Part shown: in pieces, positions 1 to 8,845 of the stretch
How positions within the stretch are numbered: position 1 is the stretch's first letter
How the letters are laid out: every line of letters starts with the position of its first letter
Source of the DNA: Actinokineospora fastidiosa
GTDB lineage: Bacteria; Actinomycetota; Actinomycetes; Mycobacteriales; Pseudonocardiaceae
Direction of reading: 5' to 3'
Assembly: GCF_014648415.1 (NCBI RefSeq)
Contig: NZ_BMRB01000003.1
Location: 310,001-374,000, forward strand
Length of the DNA stretch: 64,000 nt
Made by a program: the position numbers and the translations under genes
Notes under the pieces: generated by a model
The model's database searches: none
Told to the model about the DNA's origin: nothing
Seen by the model: only the letters and a program-made list of their open reading frames with translations

Positions 1-1515
1 TACCAGGTGTACGTGCGGTCCTTCGCCGATTCCGACGGCGACGGCATCGGCGACCTGGAGGGCATCCGCTCCCGCCTGGGCTATCTGGAACTGCTCGGCG
101 TCGACGCCCTGTGGCTGACGCCGTTCTTCCGCTCCCCCATGGCCGACCACGGCTACGACGTCGCCGACCCGCGCGACGTCGACCCGCTCTTCGGCGACCT
201 GGCCGCCTTCGACCGGCTGGTCGAGGACGCCCACAAGCACGGTCTCAAGGTCACCATCGACCTGGTGCCCAACCACACCAGCGACCAGCACCCCTGGTTC
301 CAGGCCGCGCTGGCGGCGGCGCCGGGCAGCCCGGAGCGGGCCCGGTACTACTTCCGCGACGGGCGCGGTGACGACCCGCCGAACAACTGGACCAGCATCT
401 TCGGCGGGCCCGCGTGGACCCGCGTCCCGGACGGGCAGTGGTACCTGCACCTGTTCGCCCCCCAGCAGCCGGATCTGAACTGGGACTCCTCCGACGTGCG
501 GGTCGACCTGGTGCAGACCCTGCGGTTCTGGCTGGACCGCGGGGTGGACGGCTTCCGCATCGACGTCGCGCACGGCATGGCCAAGCCCGACGGCCTGCCG
601 GACATGGACCCGGCCGTCGTCGCGGTCATGGCGGGCGCCCAGACCCCGCACGCCACCGACCCGCGCTTCGACAACGAGGCCGTGCACGACGTGCACCGGC
701 TCATCCGCCGCGTGCTGGACGAGCACCCGGGGACAATGGCCGTCGGCGAGATCTGGGTGGACAGCGACGAGCGCTTCGCCCGGTACGTGCGGCCGGACGA
801 GCTGCACCTGGGGTTCAACTTCAAGCTCGCCCAGGCCGACTTCGACGCCGACGCCGTGCGCCGGGCCATCGACCGGTCGATGGCCGCGGCGGGCTCGGCG
901 CCGCCCACCTGGACGCTGTCCAACCACGACGTCGTGCGGCACGTCTCCCGGTACGGCGACGGGGCGGCGGGCACGCGCCGGGCCAGGGCGATGGCGCTGG
1001 TGGAGCTGGCGCTGCCCGGGGTCGCCTACCTCTACAACGGGGAGGAGCTGGGCCTGCCCAACGTCGACGTCCCCGACTGGGCGCGCCAGGACCCGATCCA
1101 CCACCGCTCCGGCGGCGCGGAGGAGGGCCGCGACGGGTGTCGCGTGCCGATGCCGTGGGAGGGCACGGAAGCGCCGTTCGGGTTCACCACCGGCGAGTCG
1201 ACGTGGCTGCCGATCCCCGACGACTGGGGCCCGCTGACCGTGGAGGCGCAGCTGGAGGACCCGGCGTCGATGCTGTCGCTGTACCGCCAGGCGGTGGAGA
1301 TCCGCAAGACGCACGCGTCGTTCAGCGGCACCGAGCTGGAGTGGTACGGCGCTCCCCCGGGCTGCTTCGCGTTCCGCCGCAAGGGCGGCGGGCTGATCTG
1401 CGCCCTGAACACGTCCGCGGCTCCGGTCCCGCTGCCGCCGGGCGAGGTACTGCTGTCGAGCGCGCCGCTGGAGGGCGGCCTGCTCCCCCCGGACGCGGCC
1501 GTCTGGCTGGCTTGA
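1..1515 (+). CDS. aglA: GH13 alpha-glucosidase, 5' end outside window
   Basis: This is a glycoside hydrolase family 13 enzyme of the alpha-glucosidase/oligo-1,6-glucosidase group, which hydrolyses alpha-glucosidic bonds of short maltodextrins or sucrose-like substrates. The frame is open from base 1 (YQVYVRSFADSDGDG), so the true start and a few N-terminal residues lie upstream. Counting from the GTG at 7, the catalytic triad is visible: nucleophile D186 in GFRIDVAHG, acid/base E248 in VGEIWVD, and D308 in SNHDVVRH. The (beta/alpha)8 barrel is followed by a short C-terminal beta domain. Its position beside the Rv2474c-Rv2478c-like block matches aglA (Rv2471) of M. tuberculosis, which supports the symbol by synteny only. 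Exact substrate specificity cannot be read from the sequence. Confidence 0.93.
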   Translation, partial: YQVYVRSFADSDGDGIGDLEGIRSRLGYLELLGVDALWLTPFFRSPMADHGYDVADPRDVDPLFGDLAAFDRLVEDAHKHGLKVTIDLVPNHTSDQHPWFQAALAAAPGSPERARYYFRDGRGDDPPNNWTSIFGGPAWTRVPDGQWYLHLFAPQQPDLNWDSSDVRVDLVQTLRFWLDRGVDGFRIDVAHGMAKPDGLPDMDPAVVAVMAGAQTPHATDPRFDNEAVHDVHRLIRRVLDEHPGTMAVGEIWVDSDERFARYVRPDELHLGFNFKLAQADFDADAVRRAIDRSMAAAGSAPPTWTLSNHDVVRHVSRYGDGAAGTRRARAMALVELALPGVAYLYNGEELGLPNVDVPDWARQDPIHHRSGGAEEGRDGCRVPMPWEGTEAPFGFTTGESTWLPIPDDWGPLTVEAQLEDPASMLSLYRQAVEIRKTHASFSGTELEWYGAPPGCFAFRRKGGGLICALNTSAAPVPLPPGEVLLSSAPLEGGLLPPDAAVWLA

Positions 1516-1542
1516 CCCTCACGTAGCGGGAGGTCCTGGCTC
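1512..1542 (+). promoter_or_regulatory. Relic MerR-type operator/promoter
   Basis: A TTGACC -35 (1512-1517) is followed by an imperfect dyad CCTCACG-TAG-CGGGAGG and a weak -10 (TGGCTC, 1537-1542) after a 19-bp spacer. This long-spacer, dyad-in-the-spacer layout is typical of MerR-family promoters in actinobacteria. The -35 overlaps the stop codon of the alpha-glucosidase gene. It sits directly before a broken MerR-like gene, so it probably was that gene's autoregulatory site. Activity today is unknown. Confidence 0.5.
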
Positions 1543-1551
1543 TTTGGGGCC

Positions 1552-1674
1552 ATGACCGACGATGGAGTGTGGGGGCGCTGGCGAAGGCCACCGGGCTGAC
1601 CGGTCCTGGTGCTGCGCCAGCTGGGCCTGCCGCTGGAGGAGATCGACGCGGCGCTGGCGCGGCTGCACCGACGT
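1552..1674 (+). pseudogene. MerR-family regulator remnant
   Basis: Two pieces of a MerR-type winged-helix regulator are visible in different frames. The first, WSVGALAKATGLT (1563-1601), resembles the N-terminal recognition-helix region. The second, VLRQLGLPLEEIDAALARL (about 1609-1665), resembles the segment that precedes the dimerisation coil. The central 30-40 codons (wing and second HTH) are missing and the frame shifts between the pieces, so no functional protein can be made. A MerR-like operator lies immediately upstream. Assignment rests on motif resemblance only. Confidence 0.6.
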
Positions 1675-1741
1675 CAGCCTTCTAATCAAATCCTTTACGA
1701 TCCGATCTACGCAGATGGATAGGTAGCAATAGTAACACGAA

Positions 1742-2269
1742 CTAGCGTTCCAGTAGCCAATCGACAGGTAATACTTTGAGATGTTTCGTACAATAGGAGG
1801 AGATTGAGGCGGTAATAAAGAGCCGCGCTTCCGCGTGGTCGGTAGTGCCTGATGACATCTGAATTTTGATTACCTCCTCCACGCCAAGGCCGCCCTCCAG
1901 TAGGTCGCAAGTCGCCTTGGCCAACCGAATCCCCGAGTCCACCGCACCCGGCGGAATGGGGTAGCCATTGGCCGACATGTATTCGAGGAAGAACTCATCA
2001 GGGGTCAGAGGCCTGCCGTATACGTCCGGGTCGTACCGATCGTCTGACGTCCGCATATTTTCGGTATGGGTGGGAAGACCTGGTGAGGACGAGTGGTTTG
2101 TTGAGGTTGCTGCGGGGTTTGACTGCCTGCCTATGAGCACGCCTGTCATGACGGCTGCGCTTACAAGCCCTACGAGTCCGATGGCAAGGGCGAGGCTGCT
2201 CAATGAGAGGGGGCTGCGAGCTCTTCGTCGTGGGTTTGACTCAGGGCCGAGCTCGTCGTCGATGATCAT
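1742..2269 (-). CDS. DUF732-domain membrane-anchored protein
   Basis: This 175-residue protein has a basic cytoplasmic N-terminus, one transmembrane helix at about residues 25-47 (LALAIGLVGLVSAAVMTGVL), a Ser/Thr/Asn-rich linker, and a C-terminal domain from about residue 88 (FFLEYMSANGYPIPPGA...CDLLEGG) that matches DUF732, common in mycobacteria and relatives. The two cysteines at the start and end of that domain (in ATCDLL and SSYCTKH) could form a disulphide outside the membrane. Function is unknown. Base composition is clearly less GC-rich than the flanking genes, with ordinary A/T-ending codons, which suggests recent acquisition. It stands alone between the MerR relic and the conserved operon. 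Confidence 0.75.
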   Translation of the reverse strand: MIIDDELGPESNPRRRARSPLSLSSLALAIGLVGLVSAAVMTGVLIGRQSNPAATSTNHSSSPGLPTHTENMRTSDDRYDPDVYGRPLTPDEFFLEYMSANGYPIPPGAVDSGIRLAKATCDLLEGGLGVEEVIKIQMSSGTTDHAEARLFITASISSYCTKHLKVLPVDWLLER

Positions 2270-2623
2270 GGTTGCCCTCCGGGCCGCGACTGTTCGCCTC
2301 TCTCATCGCGCTGAGTCGGACATCGTTTCTGGCGCTAGCGTCGCTGCGGGACGGCTGGGCATGACTCTGGCCATGAACGGCGGTCCGACATAGCAACCTC
2401 ATGTCCGAGATGACAGCGCTGTGCCGCAATCTGCCCTGCGTGATCCCTCGCTCCTGTTCAGCACCGACGGGTACTGGAAGCAGCGCTACACCCGGTCCTG
2501 GTCAGCGATGCCCGCCACCGGCTGCCGCACGATCGGCCCGCTTGCGCCTTCCCGCTCCCAACCGGCAGTGCATGACGCAGTGGCGCGGTTCTTCGATCGC
2601 CACCACGGGTGATGCGTCGCGGG
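2270..2623. other. Intergenic stretch without a convincing gene
   Basis: These 354 bases separate the DUF732 gene from the next minus-strand gene. The part near the DUF732 start is still AT-richer and probably holds its promoter, though no confident -35/-10 pair was found. A plus-strand open frame of 63 codons (2421-2612) has no recognisable domain. Its best-looking segment (DPSLLFSTDGYWKQRY) could be a gene fragment, but this cannot be supported. Confidence 0.4.
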
Positions 2624-3253
2624 TCAGACGAGCAGTGGCAGGAGGGCGTGCCTGCGGCGGACGACGGCGCCGTAGCGGGCGTCGAGGCGCATCCAGGCGT
2701 CGGTGGCGGTGACGCGGATGTGGGAGTCGTCGTCGGTCAGGAAGCCCATGCCGGACAGGGCGAACAGGCAGCGTAGGGGGATCTTGACCGCCAGGCCCTC
2801 CCCCTCGACCGTCAGCACCGTCTGGTCGAGCAGGGACGCGGGCGGGGTGCCCTGCGGGCCGACGTTCTCGCGAGCCACCGCAAGGCCCCGGTCGGCGAGG
2901 TCGGCGACCTCGCGGGACGGGATGCGGTCGACGACCTTCCAGTGCTTGCCCGGTGGCAGCGGGGAGCGCCACTGCAGGTCGCGGGGGTGGCCGGGGTCGA
3001 TGCGGTCGTCGCGGACCACGGCGAGGCCGGCGAGCAACTCGTTGCCGGAGACCGTCACGTCCGACGGTGTCAGGGTGCCCCGCGCCGAGCGGGTGGCCAG
3101 GACGTCGAACGGGGTGGCGACCCAGGCGTCGAGCAGGCCGTCCTCGCGGCCGCGCAGGCGGACCACGGCCTGCTGGTCCAACCGGACCGCGCGGGCGACG
3201 AACGCGCCCAGGTTGTCCCGCTCGGCGGGGTCGGGGAAGCGCAGCTCAGCCAC
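2624..3253 (-). CDS. Conserved actinobacterial protein, Rv2474c-like by position
   Basis: This 209-residue soluble protein has no signal peptide or membrane segment and no motif I can name. The GTG start overlaps the thioesterase stop by 8 bases (GTGGCTGA), so the two genes are translationally coupled. Gene order (this gene, thioesterase, NAD-glutamate dehydrogenase, EttA, SSB) mirrors Rv2474c-Rv2478c of M. tuberculosis, where the corresponding small protein is also uncharacterised. Conservation of the linkage suggests a role tied to the thioesterase, but that is inference only. Confidence 0.75.
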   Translation of the reverse strand: MAELRFPDPAERDNLGAFVARAVRLDQQAVVRLRGREDGLLDAWVATPFDVLATRSARGTLTPSDVTVSGNELLAGLAVVRDDRIDPGHPRDLQWRSPLPPGKHWKVVDRIPSREVADLADRGLAVARENVGPQGTPPASLLDQTVLTVEGEGLAVKIPLRCLFALSGMGFLTDDDSHIRVTATDAWMRLDARYGAVVRRRHALLPLLV

Positions 3254-3677
3254 GGCCGCCCCCGTTGTGCCACGCGGCGAGGAAGTCGCGCTCGGCGTCG
3301 GTGATCCGGCGGGGTTTGCCCGCGTCCAGGTCGAACGGCGCCAGCGTCGTGCGGGCCGTCACCGCCACCTGGTCGGCCTCCGACGGTCCATTGTGGATCA
3401 CGTAGTCCAGCACGAAGTACGCCGCCCTGATCTCGCGCACCGACACGGCGACCCGCACCGCGCGGCCCGTCGCGTACAGCGGGGCGAGGTAGTCCACCGT
3501 CAGGTTGGCCACCACCACGCCGCGCGCGAGGTCCTCGGCGCCGCGGAGCGCGGCCTCGTGGAAGAGCAGGTCGACGCGGGCCTCCTCCAGGAGGGTCACG
3601 GTGCTGGCGTGGTTGACGTGGCCGTAGGAGTCCATGTCCGACCAGCGCGGCCGCACCTCGGTGACGAATACGCCCAA
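3246..3677 (-). CDS. Acyl-CoA thioesterase, hot-dog fold (4HBT)
   Basis: This 143-residue single hot-dog-fold thioesterase of the YbgC/FadM type hydrolyses acyl-CoA to free acid and CoA. The motif RPRWSDMDSYGHVNHA near residue 10 carries the Asp and the helix start of the active site of this family. The chosen start is TTG at 3677, because GGAAGGAA lies at proper distance upstream and the domain begins right after it. The frame stays open far upstream only as antisense of the GDH gene. It follows a strong terminator behind gdh, so it probably has its own promoter. By position it corresponds to Rv2475c. Substrate chain length is unknown. Confidence 0.85.
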   Translation of the reverse strand: MGVFVTEVRPRWSDMDSYGHVNHASTVTLLEEARVDLLFHEAALRGAEDLARGVVVANLTVDYLAPLYATGRAVRVAVSVREIRAAYFVLDYVIHNGPSEADQVAVTARTTLAPFDLDAGKPRRITDAERDFLAAWHNGGGRG

Positions 3678-3725
3678 CGCACCTGTTCCTTCCGCAGAAA
3701 ATCGGCCCCGTGGAGACTTTATAAG

Positions 3726-3761
3726 CCGGTGGCCGCCCGCCAGGGAGCGGGCGGCCACCGG
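3726..3761 (-). terminator. Terminator of the gdh transcript
   Basis: A perfect 15-bp GC-rich stem (3726-3740 with 3747-3761) closes a six-base loop and lies 5 bases after the gdh stop codon on the minus strand. The following minus-strand sequence is TA-rich (GGCTTATAAAG). It separates gdh from the thioesterase gene. Confidence 0.75.
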
Positions 3762-3766
3762 TCGGA

Positions 3767-6700
3767 TCAGCGGACCATGCTCCGCATCTGGCGCGCCGCC
3801 ACGGACAGCGTCGCCAGGTCGAGCCTGCCGGACTCCTGGATGTCCGCCAGCGCCGCGCGGGCGCGGGCCAGCCGGGAGCTGTTGGCGTGCTCCCAGCCCG
3901 CGATCTTGTCCGCGGCGGGCGTGCCCGGGTCGCTCTGGCGCATCACGTCGAGCGTGATCGCGCGCAGCGAGCCGTACAGGTCGTCGCGGAGGGCCAGGCG
4001 GGCCAGGGCGTGCCAGCGGTTGCCGCGCTCCAGCTCGCCGACCGCGTCGAGCATCTGGTCGAAGCCCAGGTGGTCGGCCAGCGCGTAGTACACCTCGGCG
4101 GTCTCCCACGGCGAGCGCTCCGAGTCCAGCCCGGCGTCGCGCTCGGACAGCTCGGCCACCTCGGTGACGTCGAGCAGGCCGTAGGAATCGATCAGCGCGG
4201 CGACCCGCCTGGCCAGTTCGACGGGCACGCCCACGGCGACGAGCCGCTCGGTCTCCGCCTCGGCCTGCTCCCTGGCCCGGCCGCGCAGGAAGTCCCCGAC
4301 CGCGGGCGCGAGCTGGGCGGCGACCTCGTGGAACCGGGAGATCTCCGCGCCGACCGCCAGCGGCTGCGGGCGGTTGGTGAGCAGCCAGCGGCACGCCCGG
4401 TCGAGCAGCCGCCGGGTCTGCAGCACCATCGCGTCGGCGACGTCGGTGGGCACGATGTTGTCGAGCGCGTCGATGTCGCGCCAGATCGCGTGCAGGTCGT
4501 ACACCCGGGTGACCACGGCGAACGCGCGCACGGCGTCGGTGGCCGACGCGCTGGTCTCCTCGGCCAGCCGGAAGGCGAAGGAGATGCCCGCGCCGTCGAC
4601 GACCTCGTTGACCAGCAGCGTCGTGGTGATCTGGCGGCGCAGCGGGTGCGCCGAGATCGCCTTGGCGAACCGCTCGCGCAGCTGGGTCGGGAAGTACTCC
4701 GGCAGCCTGCGCGCGAACACGTCGAGGTCCGGCAGGTCGGCGGCCAGGACGTCGTCCTTGAGCGCCAGCTTGACGTGCGCGAGCAGCACGCACAGCTCCG
4801 GGGAGGTGAGCTGCTCGCCCGCCTTGTCCATCGCCTTGAACTGCGCCCTGGTCGGCAGCGCCTCCAGCTCGCGGTCCAGGCCCCGGCTCTCCAGGCTGTC
4901 CACGAGCCGCTGGTGCACCGACAGCATCGGCTTGGCGTGGGCGCGGCTGACGCCCATGACCGCGTTCTGCCGGTAGTTGTCGGCCAGCACCAGGTCGGCG
5001 ACCTCGTCGGTCATCTCGGCCAGCAGGTCGTCGCGCTGCTCGGGGTCCAGCTCGCCGGAGCGGACCAGGTGGTCGAGCAGGATCTTGATGTTGACCTCGT
5101 GGTCGGAGCAGTCCACGCCCGCGGAGTTGTCCAGCGCGTCGGTGTTGACCTTGCCGCCCGCGCGGGCGAACTCGATGCGGCCGCGCTGGGTCAGGCCCAG
5201 GTTGCCGCCCTCGCCGACCACCTTGACCCGCAGGTCGGCGCCGTCGACGCGGAGCGCGTCGTTGGCCTTGTCGCCGACGTCGGCGTGGGTCTCGGTGCTG
5301 GCCTTGACGTAGGTGCCGATGCCGCCGTTCCACAGCAGGTCGACCTCGGCGAGCAGGATCGCCTTCATCAGCTCCGGGGGCGAGAGCTTCTGCGTGCCCT
5401 CGGGCAGACCGAGCGCGCGCACCGCCTCCGGGCTGAGCGGGATCGACTTGAGCGTGCGCGGCCAGACCCCGCCGCCCGCGCTGATTTTGGCGCGGTCGTA
5501 GTCGTCCCAGGACGAGCGCGGCAGCGCGAACAGGCGCTGGCGCTCGGCGAACGAGCTCGCCGGGTCCGGGTCGGGGTCGATGAAGATGTGCCGGTGGTCG
5601 AACGCGGCCACCAGGCGGATCTGGTCGGACAGCAGCATGCCGTTGCCGAACACGTCGCCGGACATGTCGCCGATGCCGACGACGGTGAACGGCTCGGTCT
5701 GGGTGTCCACGCCCAGCTCGCGGAAGTGCCGCTTGACGCTCTCCCACGCGCCGCGGGCGGTGATGCCCATGGCCTTGTGGTCGTAGCCGACCGAGCCGCC
5801 GGAGGCGAAGGCGTCGCCGAGCCAGAACCCGTACTGGCGCGCCACGTCGTTGGCGATGTCGGAGAACGTGGCGGTGCCCTTGTCCGCGGCGACGACGAGG
5901 TAGGTGTCGTCCTCGTCGTAGCGCACGACGTCCTTGGCGGGCACGACCTCGGTGCCGTCGAGGTTGTCGGTCAGGTCGAGCAGGCCGGAGATGAACATGC
6001 GGTAGCACGCCACGCCCTCGGCCATGAACGCCTCGCGGTCCAGCGCGGCGTCACCGACCGGCGCTGGCGGGCGCTTGACGACGAAGCCGCCCTTCGCGCC
6101 GACCGGCACGATCACGGCGTTCTTCACCGCCTGCGCCTTGACCAGGCCCAGCACCTCGGTGCGGAAGTCCTCCCTGCGGTCGGACCAGCGCAGGCCGCCG
6201 CGGGCGACCGGGCCGAACCGCAGGTGCACGCCCTCCACCCGGGGGGAGTAGACGAAGATCTCGAACCGCGGCCTCGGCTCGGGCAGCTCGGGGATCGCGC
6301 CCGGCTCCAGCTTGATCGCCAGGTACGGGCGCGGGTTGCCCTCGGCGTCGCGCACGTAGTAGTTCGTGCGCAGCGTCGCCCGGATGACGGTCAGCAGGCT
6401 GCGCAGGATGCGGTCCTCGTCGAGGCTGGTGACCCCGTCGATCATCCCGGAGATCTCGTCGATCTGCGCCTTGGCGTGCGCGGAGCGGGTGTCCGCGGAC
6501 AGCGTGGGGTCGAAGCAGGTCTCGAACAGCTGGATCAGCGCGGTCGCCACGTGCGTGTGGGCGAGCACGGCGTCCTCGATGTACTCCTGGCTGTACGGCG
6601 TGCCCGCCTGGCGCAGGTACCGCGAGTACGCGCGCAGGATCGCCGCCTGCCGCCACGTGACGCCGCCGCGCAGCACCAGCGCGTTGAACCGGTCGACCTC

Positions 6701-8692
6701 GGCCTCGCCGCGCCACGACGCGCTGAACGCGTCCTCGAACTCGGCGGGCAGCCGGTCGAGGTCGTCGGTGCGCGCCTCCAGCACGGCCGGATCGATGCGC
6801 AGGCCGAAGTCGTAGACCCACCACGGCTCGCGGTCGTCGCGCTCGAGCTCGTACGGGCGCTCGTCCAGCACCTCGACGCCCATCGCCTGCAGCACCGGCA
6901 GCACCTGGGAGAGCGTCACCTTGCCGCCCGCGAGGAACAGCTTGAGCCGCCGCTCCCCCGCCTCCGCGCCCTCGGGCACGTAGAACTGGACGGCCATGTC
7001 GTCCTTGCCCAGCGCCATGATCCGGCGCAGGTCGGCCAGGCCCTCGGGGGCGTCGAAGTCCTCTTTGTACGCCTCGGGGAACGCGTTGGCGAAGCGCTGG
7101 CCCAGCTCGGTGGCCGACTCGCTGTTGGCGCCGTTGGCCCGCTCGGTGAGCAGGGCCTCGACCATGCGGTCGTCCCAGGTCCGCACGGCCTGGGTGAGCC
7201 GCTCCTGGATGCGCAGCACGTCCGGGTCGGTGATCGTCGCCGGGTCGGTGCGGACGATGAAGTACACCTGCGCCAGCGGCGACTCGCCGAGGCGGGTGCT
7301 GAACTCCAGGTTGGTGCCGCCCAACTCCTCGAGCAGCACCTCCTGCATGGCGATGCGGGAGGTGGTGGTGTAGCGGTCGCGCGGGAGGAACACCAGGCAG
7401 GTGAAGAACCGGCCGTAGGGGTCCCTGCGCAGGAACAGCCGCAGCCTGCGCCGGTCGGCCAGCGCGATCACGCCGGTCGCGGTCGTGTAGATGGACTCGG
7501 CGGTGGCGGAGAACAGCTCGGCGCGCGGCCAGTTCTGGATGACCTCCAGCATGCGCTGCCCGGAGTAGGACTCCATCGGGAAGCCCGCGCGGTGGATCAC
7601 GTCGCGGACGCGGCGGCGCACCACGGGGATGTCGAGCACGTCCTCGTGCAGCGCGGAGGTGGTGAAGATGCCTAGGAAGCGGTGCTCGCCGGTGGCGCGG
7701 CCGTCGCTGTCGAAGGTCTTGACGCCCACGTAGTACGGGTAGGCGGCGCGGGCCACGGTGGACGGCGCGCTCGCCTCGGTGAGGACCAGCAGCTCGGGCG
7801 CGAGGGCGTGGCGCACGGCGTCCGGCCCGGCGGTGAGGCTGCGGGCGGCCAGGCTGTCCTGGCGCAGCACGCCGAGGCCGCTGGCGAGGATGGCGCGCAG
7901 GGCGGGCTCGCCGTCGCCGTCGACCAGCTCGTAGTTGCGGTAGCCGAGGAAGGTGAAGTGGCCGTCGGCCAGCCAGCGCAGCAGTTCGGCGCCGTCGGCG
8001 AGGTGCTCGGCGTCCAGCGGCGGCGGGTTCTGCTCCAGCTGGTCGGCCAGGCTGATCGCCGTGCCGATCATCCGGTCGGTGTCCTCGACGACCTCGCGCA
8101 CGTCGGTCAGCACCGAGTGCAGCACGGTCTCGATCTCGCGGGCCCGCTCGCCGTCGGTGACCCGGTCCACCTCGATGGACATCCAGCTCTCGGGGAACGC
8201 CTCCGCGGGCGGGGCCTCGGCGTCGGCGGTCGGCAGGATCTCCTGAAGGTTGCCAGCGACATCCCGCCGGACGACCACGATGGGGTGAATGACCCGCTGG
8301 ACGTGCGCGCCCGTGCGGGCGAGCGCGGCGGTGACGGACTCGACGAGGTAGGGCATGTCGTCGGTGACGAGCTGGATGACCGAGCACGGGGAGGACCACT
8401 CGTCGGTCCTGGTCTCCGGGTTCAGCATCCGCACGGCGGGGCGGCCGCGCACGCGGCGCTCGGCGAGCTGGGTGTGCGAGTGGACGGCGCCGAGGAGGTC
8501 GCGCGGGTCGTCGTCGAGGACTTCCTCAGGGGGGATGTAGCGGTAGTACAGCCGGATCAGGTCGGCTATGTCGGGGTCCAGCTCCGCGGCCCGCGCGATG
8601 AGCTCGTCCCGGGTCTGCTCGGGACTGCGCGCGGGTGAGCCGTCGACGCTGGCGGCTCTCTCGGTGCGGGACGGGGTACCAGTCGAGGTCAT
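3767..8692 (-). CDS. gdh: NAD-dependent glutamate dehydrogenase, 180-kDa class
   Basis: This 1641-residue enzyme oxidises L-glutamate to 2-oxoglutarate and ammonium with NAD+, in the cytoplasm. Length and layout match the large class first described in Streptomyces clavuligerus and also known in mycobacteria (Rv2476c). A long N-terminal regulatory part of about 700 residues contains ACT-like segments. The catalytic part begins near residue 800, with the substrate-lysine region PVGAKGGFVVKRPP near residue 860 and VGIGDMSGDVFGNGMLLS about 150 residues later. A long helical C-terminal part follows. The start is ATG at 8692. The upstream SD is weak. The gene ends at a strong hairpin. In mycobacteria this enzyme is controlled by GarA; no garA is present here. 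Confidence 0.95.
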   Translation of the reverse strand: MTSTGTPSRTERAASVDGSPARSPEQTRDELIARAAELDPDIADLIRLYYRYIPPEEVLDDDPRDLLGAVHSHTQLAERRVRGRPAVRMLNPETRTDEWSSPCSVIQLVTDDMPYLVESVTAALARTGAHVQRVIHPIVVVRRDVAGNLQEILPTADAEAPPAEAFPESWMSIEVDRVTDGERAREIETVLHSVLTDVREVVEDTDRMIGTAISLADQLEQNPPPLDAEHLADGAELLRWLADGHFTFLGYRNYELVDGDGEPALRAILASGLGVLRQDSLAARSLTAGPDAVRHALAPELLVLTEASAPSTVARAAYPYYVGVKTFDSDGRATGEHRFLGIFTTSALHEDVLDIPVVRRRVRDVIHRAGFPMESYSGQRMLEVIQNWPRAELFSATAESIYTTATGVIALADRRRLRLFLRRDPYGRFFTCLVFLPRDRYTTTSRIAMQEVLLEELGGTNLEFSTRLGESPLAQVYFIVRTDPATITDPDVLRIQERLTQAVRTWDDRMVEALLTERANGANSESATELGQRFANAFPEAYKEDFDAPEGLADLRRIMALGKDDMAVQFYVPEGAEAGERRLKLFLAGGKVTLSQVLPVLQAMGVEVLDERPYELERDDREPWWVYDFGLRIDPAVLEARTDDLDRLPAEFEDAFSASWRGEAEVDRFNALVLRGGVTWRQAAILRAYSRYLRQAGTPYSQEYIEDAVLAHTHVATALIQLFETCFDPTLSADTRSAHAKAQIDEISGMIDGVTSLDEDRILRSLLTVIRATLRTNYYVRDAEGNPRPYLAIKLEPGAIPELPEPRPRFEIFVYSPRVEGVHLRFGPVARGGLRWSDRREDFRTEVLGLVKAQAVKNAVIVPVGAKGGFVVKRPPAPVGDAALDREAFMAEGVACYRMFISGLLDLTDNLDGTEVVPAKDVVRYDEDDTYLVVAADKGTATFSDIANDVARQYGFWLGDAFASGGSVGYDHKAMGITARGAWESVKRHFRELGVDTQTEPFTVVGIGDMSGDVFGNGMLLSDQIRLVAAFDHRHIFIDPDPDPASSFAERQRLFALPRSSWDDYDRAKISAGGGVWPRTLKSIPLSPEAVRALGLPEGTQKLSPPELMKAILLAEVDLLWNGGIGTYVKASTETHADVGDKANDALRVDGADLRVKVVGEGGNLGLTQRGRIEFARAGGKVNTDALDNSAGVDCSDHEVNIKILLDHLVRSGELDPEQRDDLLAEMTDEVADLVLADNYRQNAVMGVSRAHAKPMLSVHQRLVDSLESRGLDRELEALPTRAQFKAMDKAGEQLTSPELCVLLAHVKLALKDDVLAADLPDLDVFARRLPEYFPTQLRERFAKAISAHPLRRQITTTLLVNEVVDGAGISFAFRLAEETSASATDAVRAFAVVTRVYDLHAIWRDIDALDNIVPTDVADAMVLQTRRLLDRACRWLLTNRPQPLAVGAEISRFHEVAAQLAPAVGDFLRGRAREQAEAETERLVAVGVPVELARRVAALIDSYGLLDVTEVAELSERDAGLDSERSPWETAEVYYALADHLGFDQMLDAVGELERGNRWHALARLALRDDLYGSLRAITLDVMRQSDPGTPAADKIAGWEHANSSRLARARAALADIQESGRLDLATLSVAARQMRSMVR

Positions 8693-8845
8693 CTTCAGGT
8701 CGGCTCCACAGTCGATGTGCCACGTCGGTGTGTCACACCCTCAGGGTAGTGCCGGGCCCCGGGGCGGCATGCCGCGCCTGGACTGTTCACCGCACGGTGA
8801 CCGGGCATTAACAGAGCCGGGAAATCGGGTCCTGCCAGGCAGAAC

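Noticed and set aside
2421..2612. 63-codon open frame as a gene
   Set aside because: No recognisable domain or convincing SD, and it lies in a gap; listed only as unsupported.
3887..7675. Long open frame antisense to the glutamate dehydrogenase gene
   Set aside because: It is a compositional shadow of gdh: V/G/A/R/L-biased, no domain, and no start with SD.
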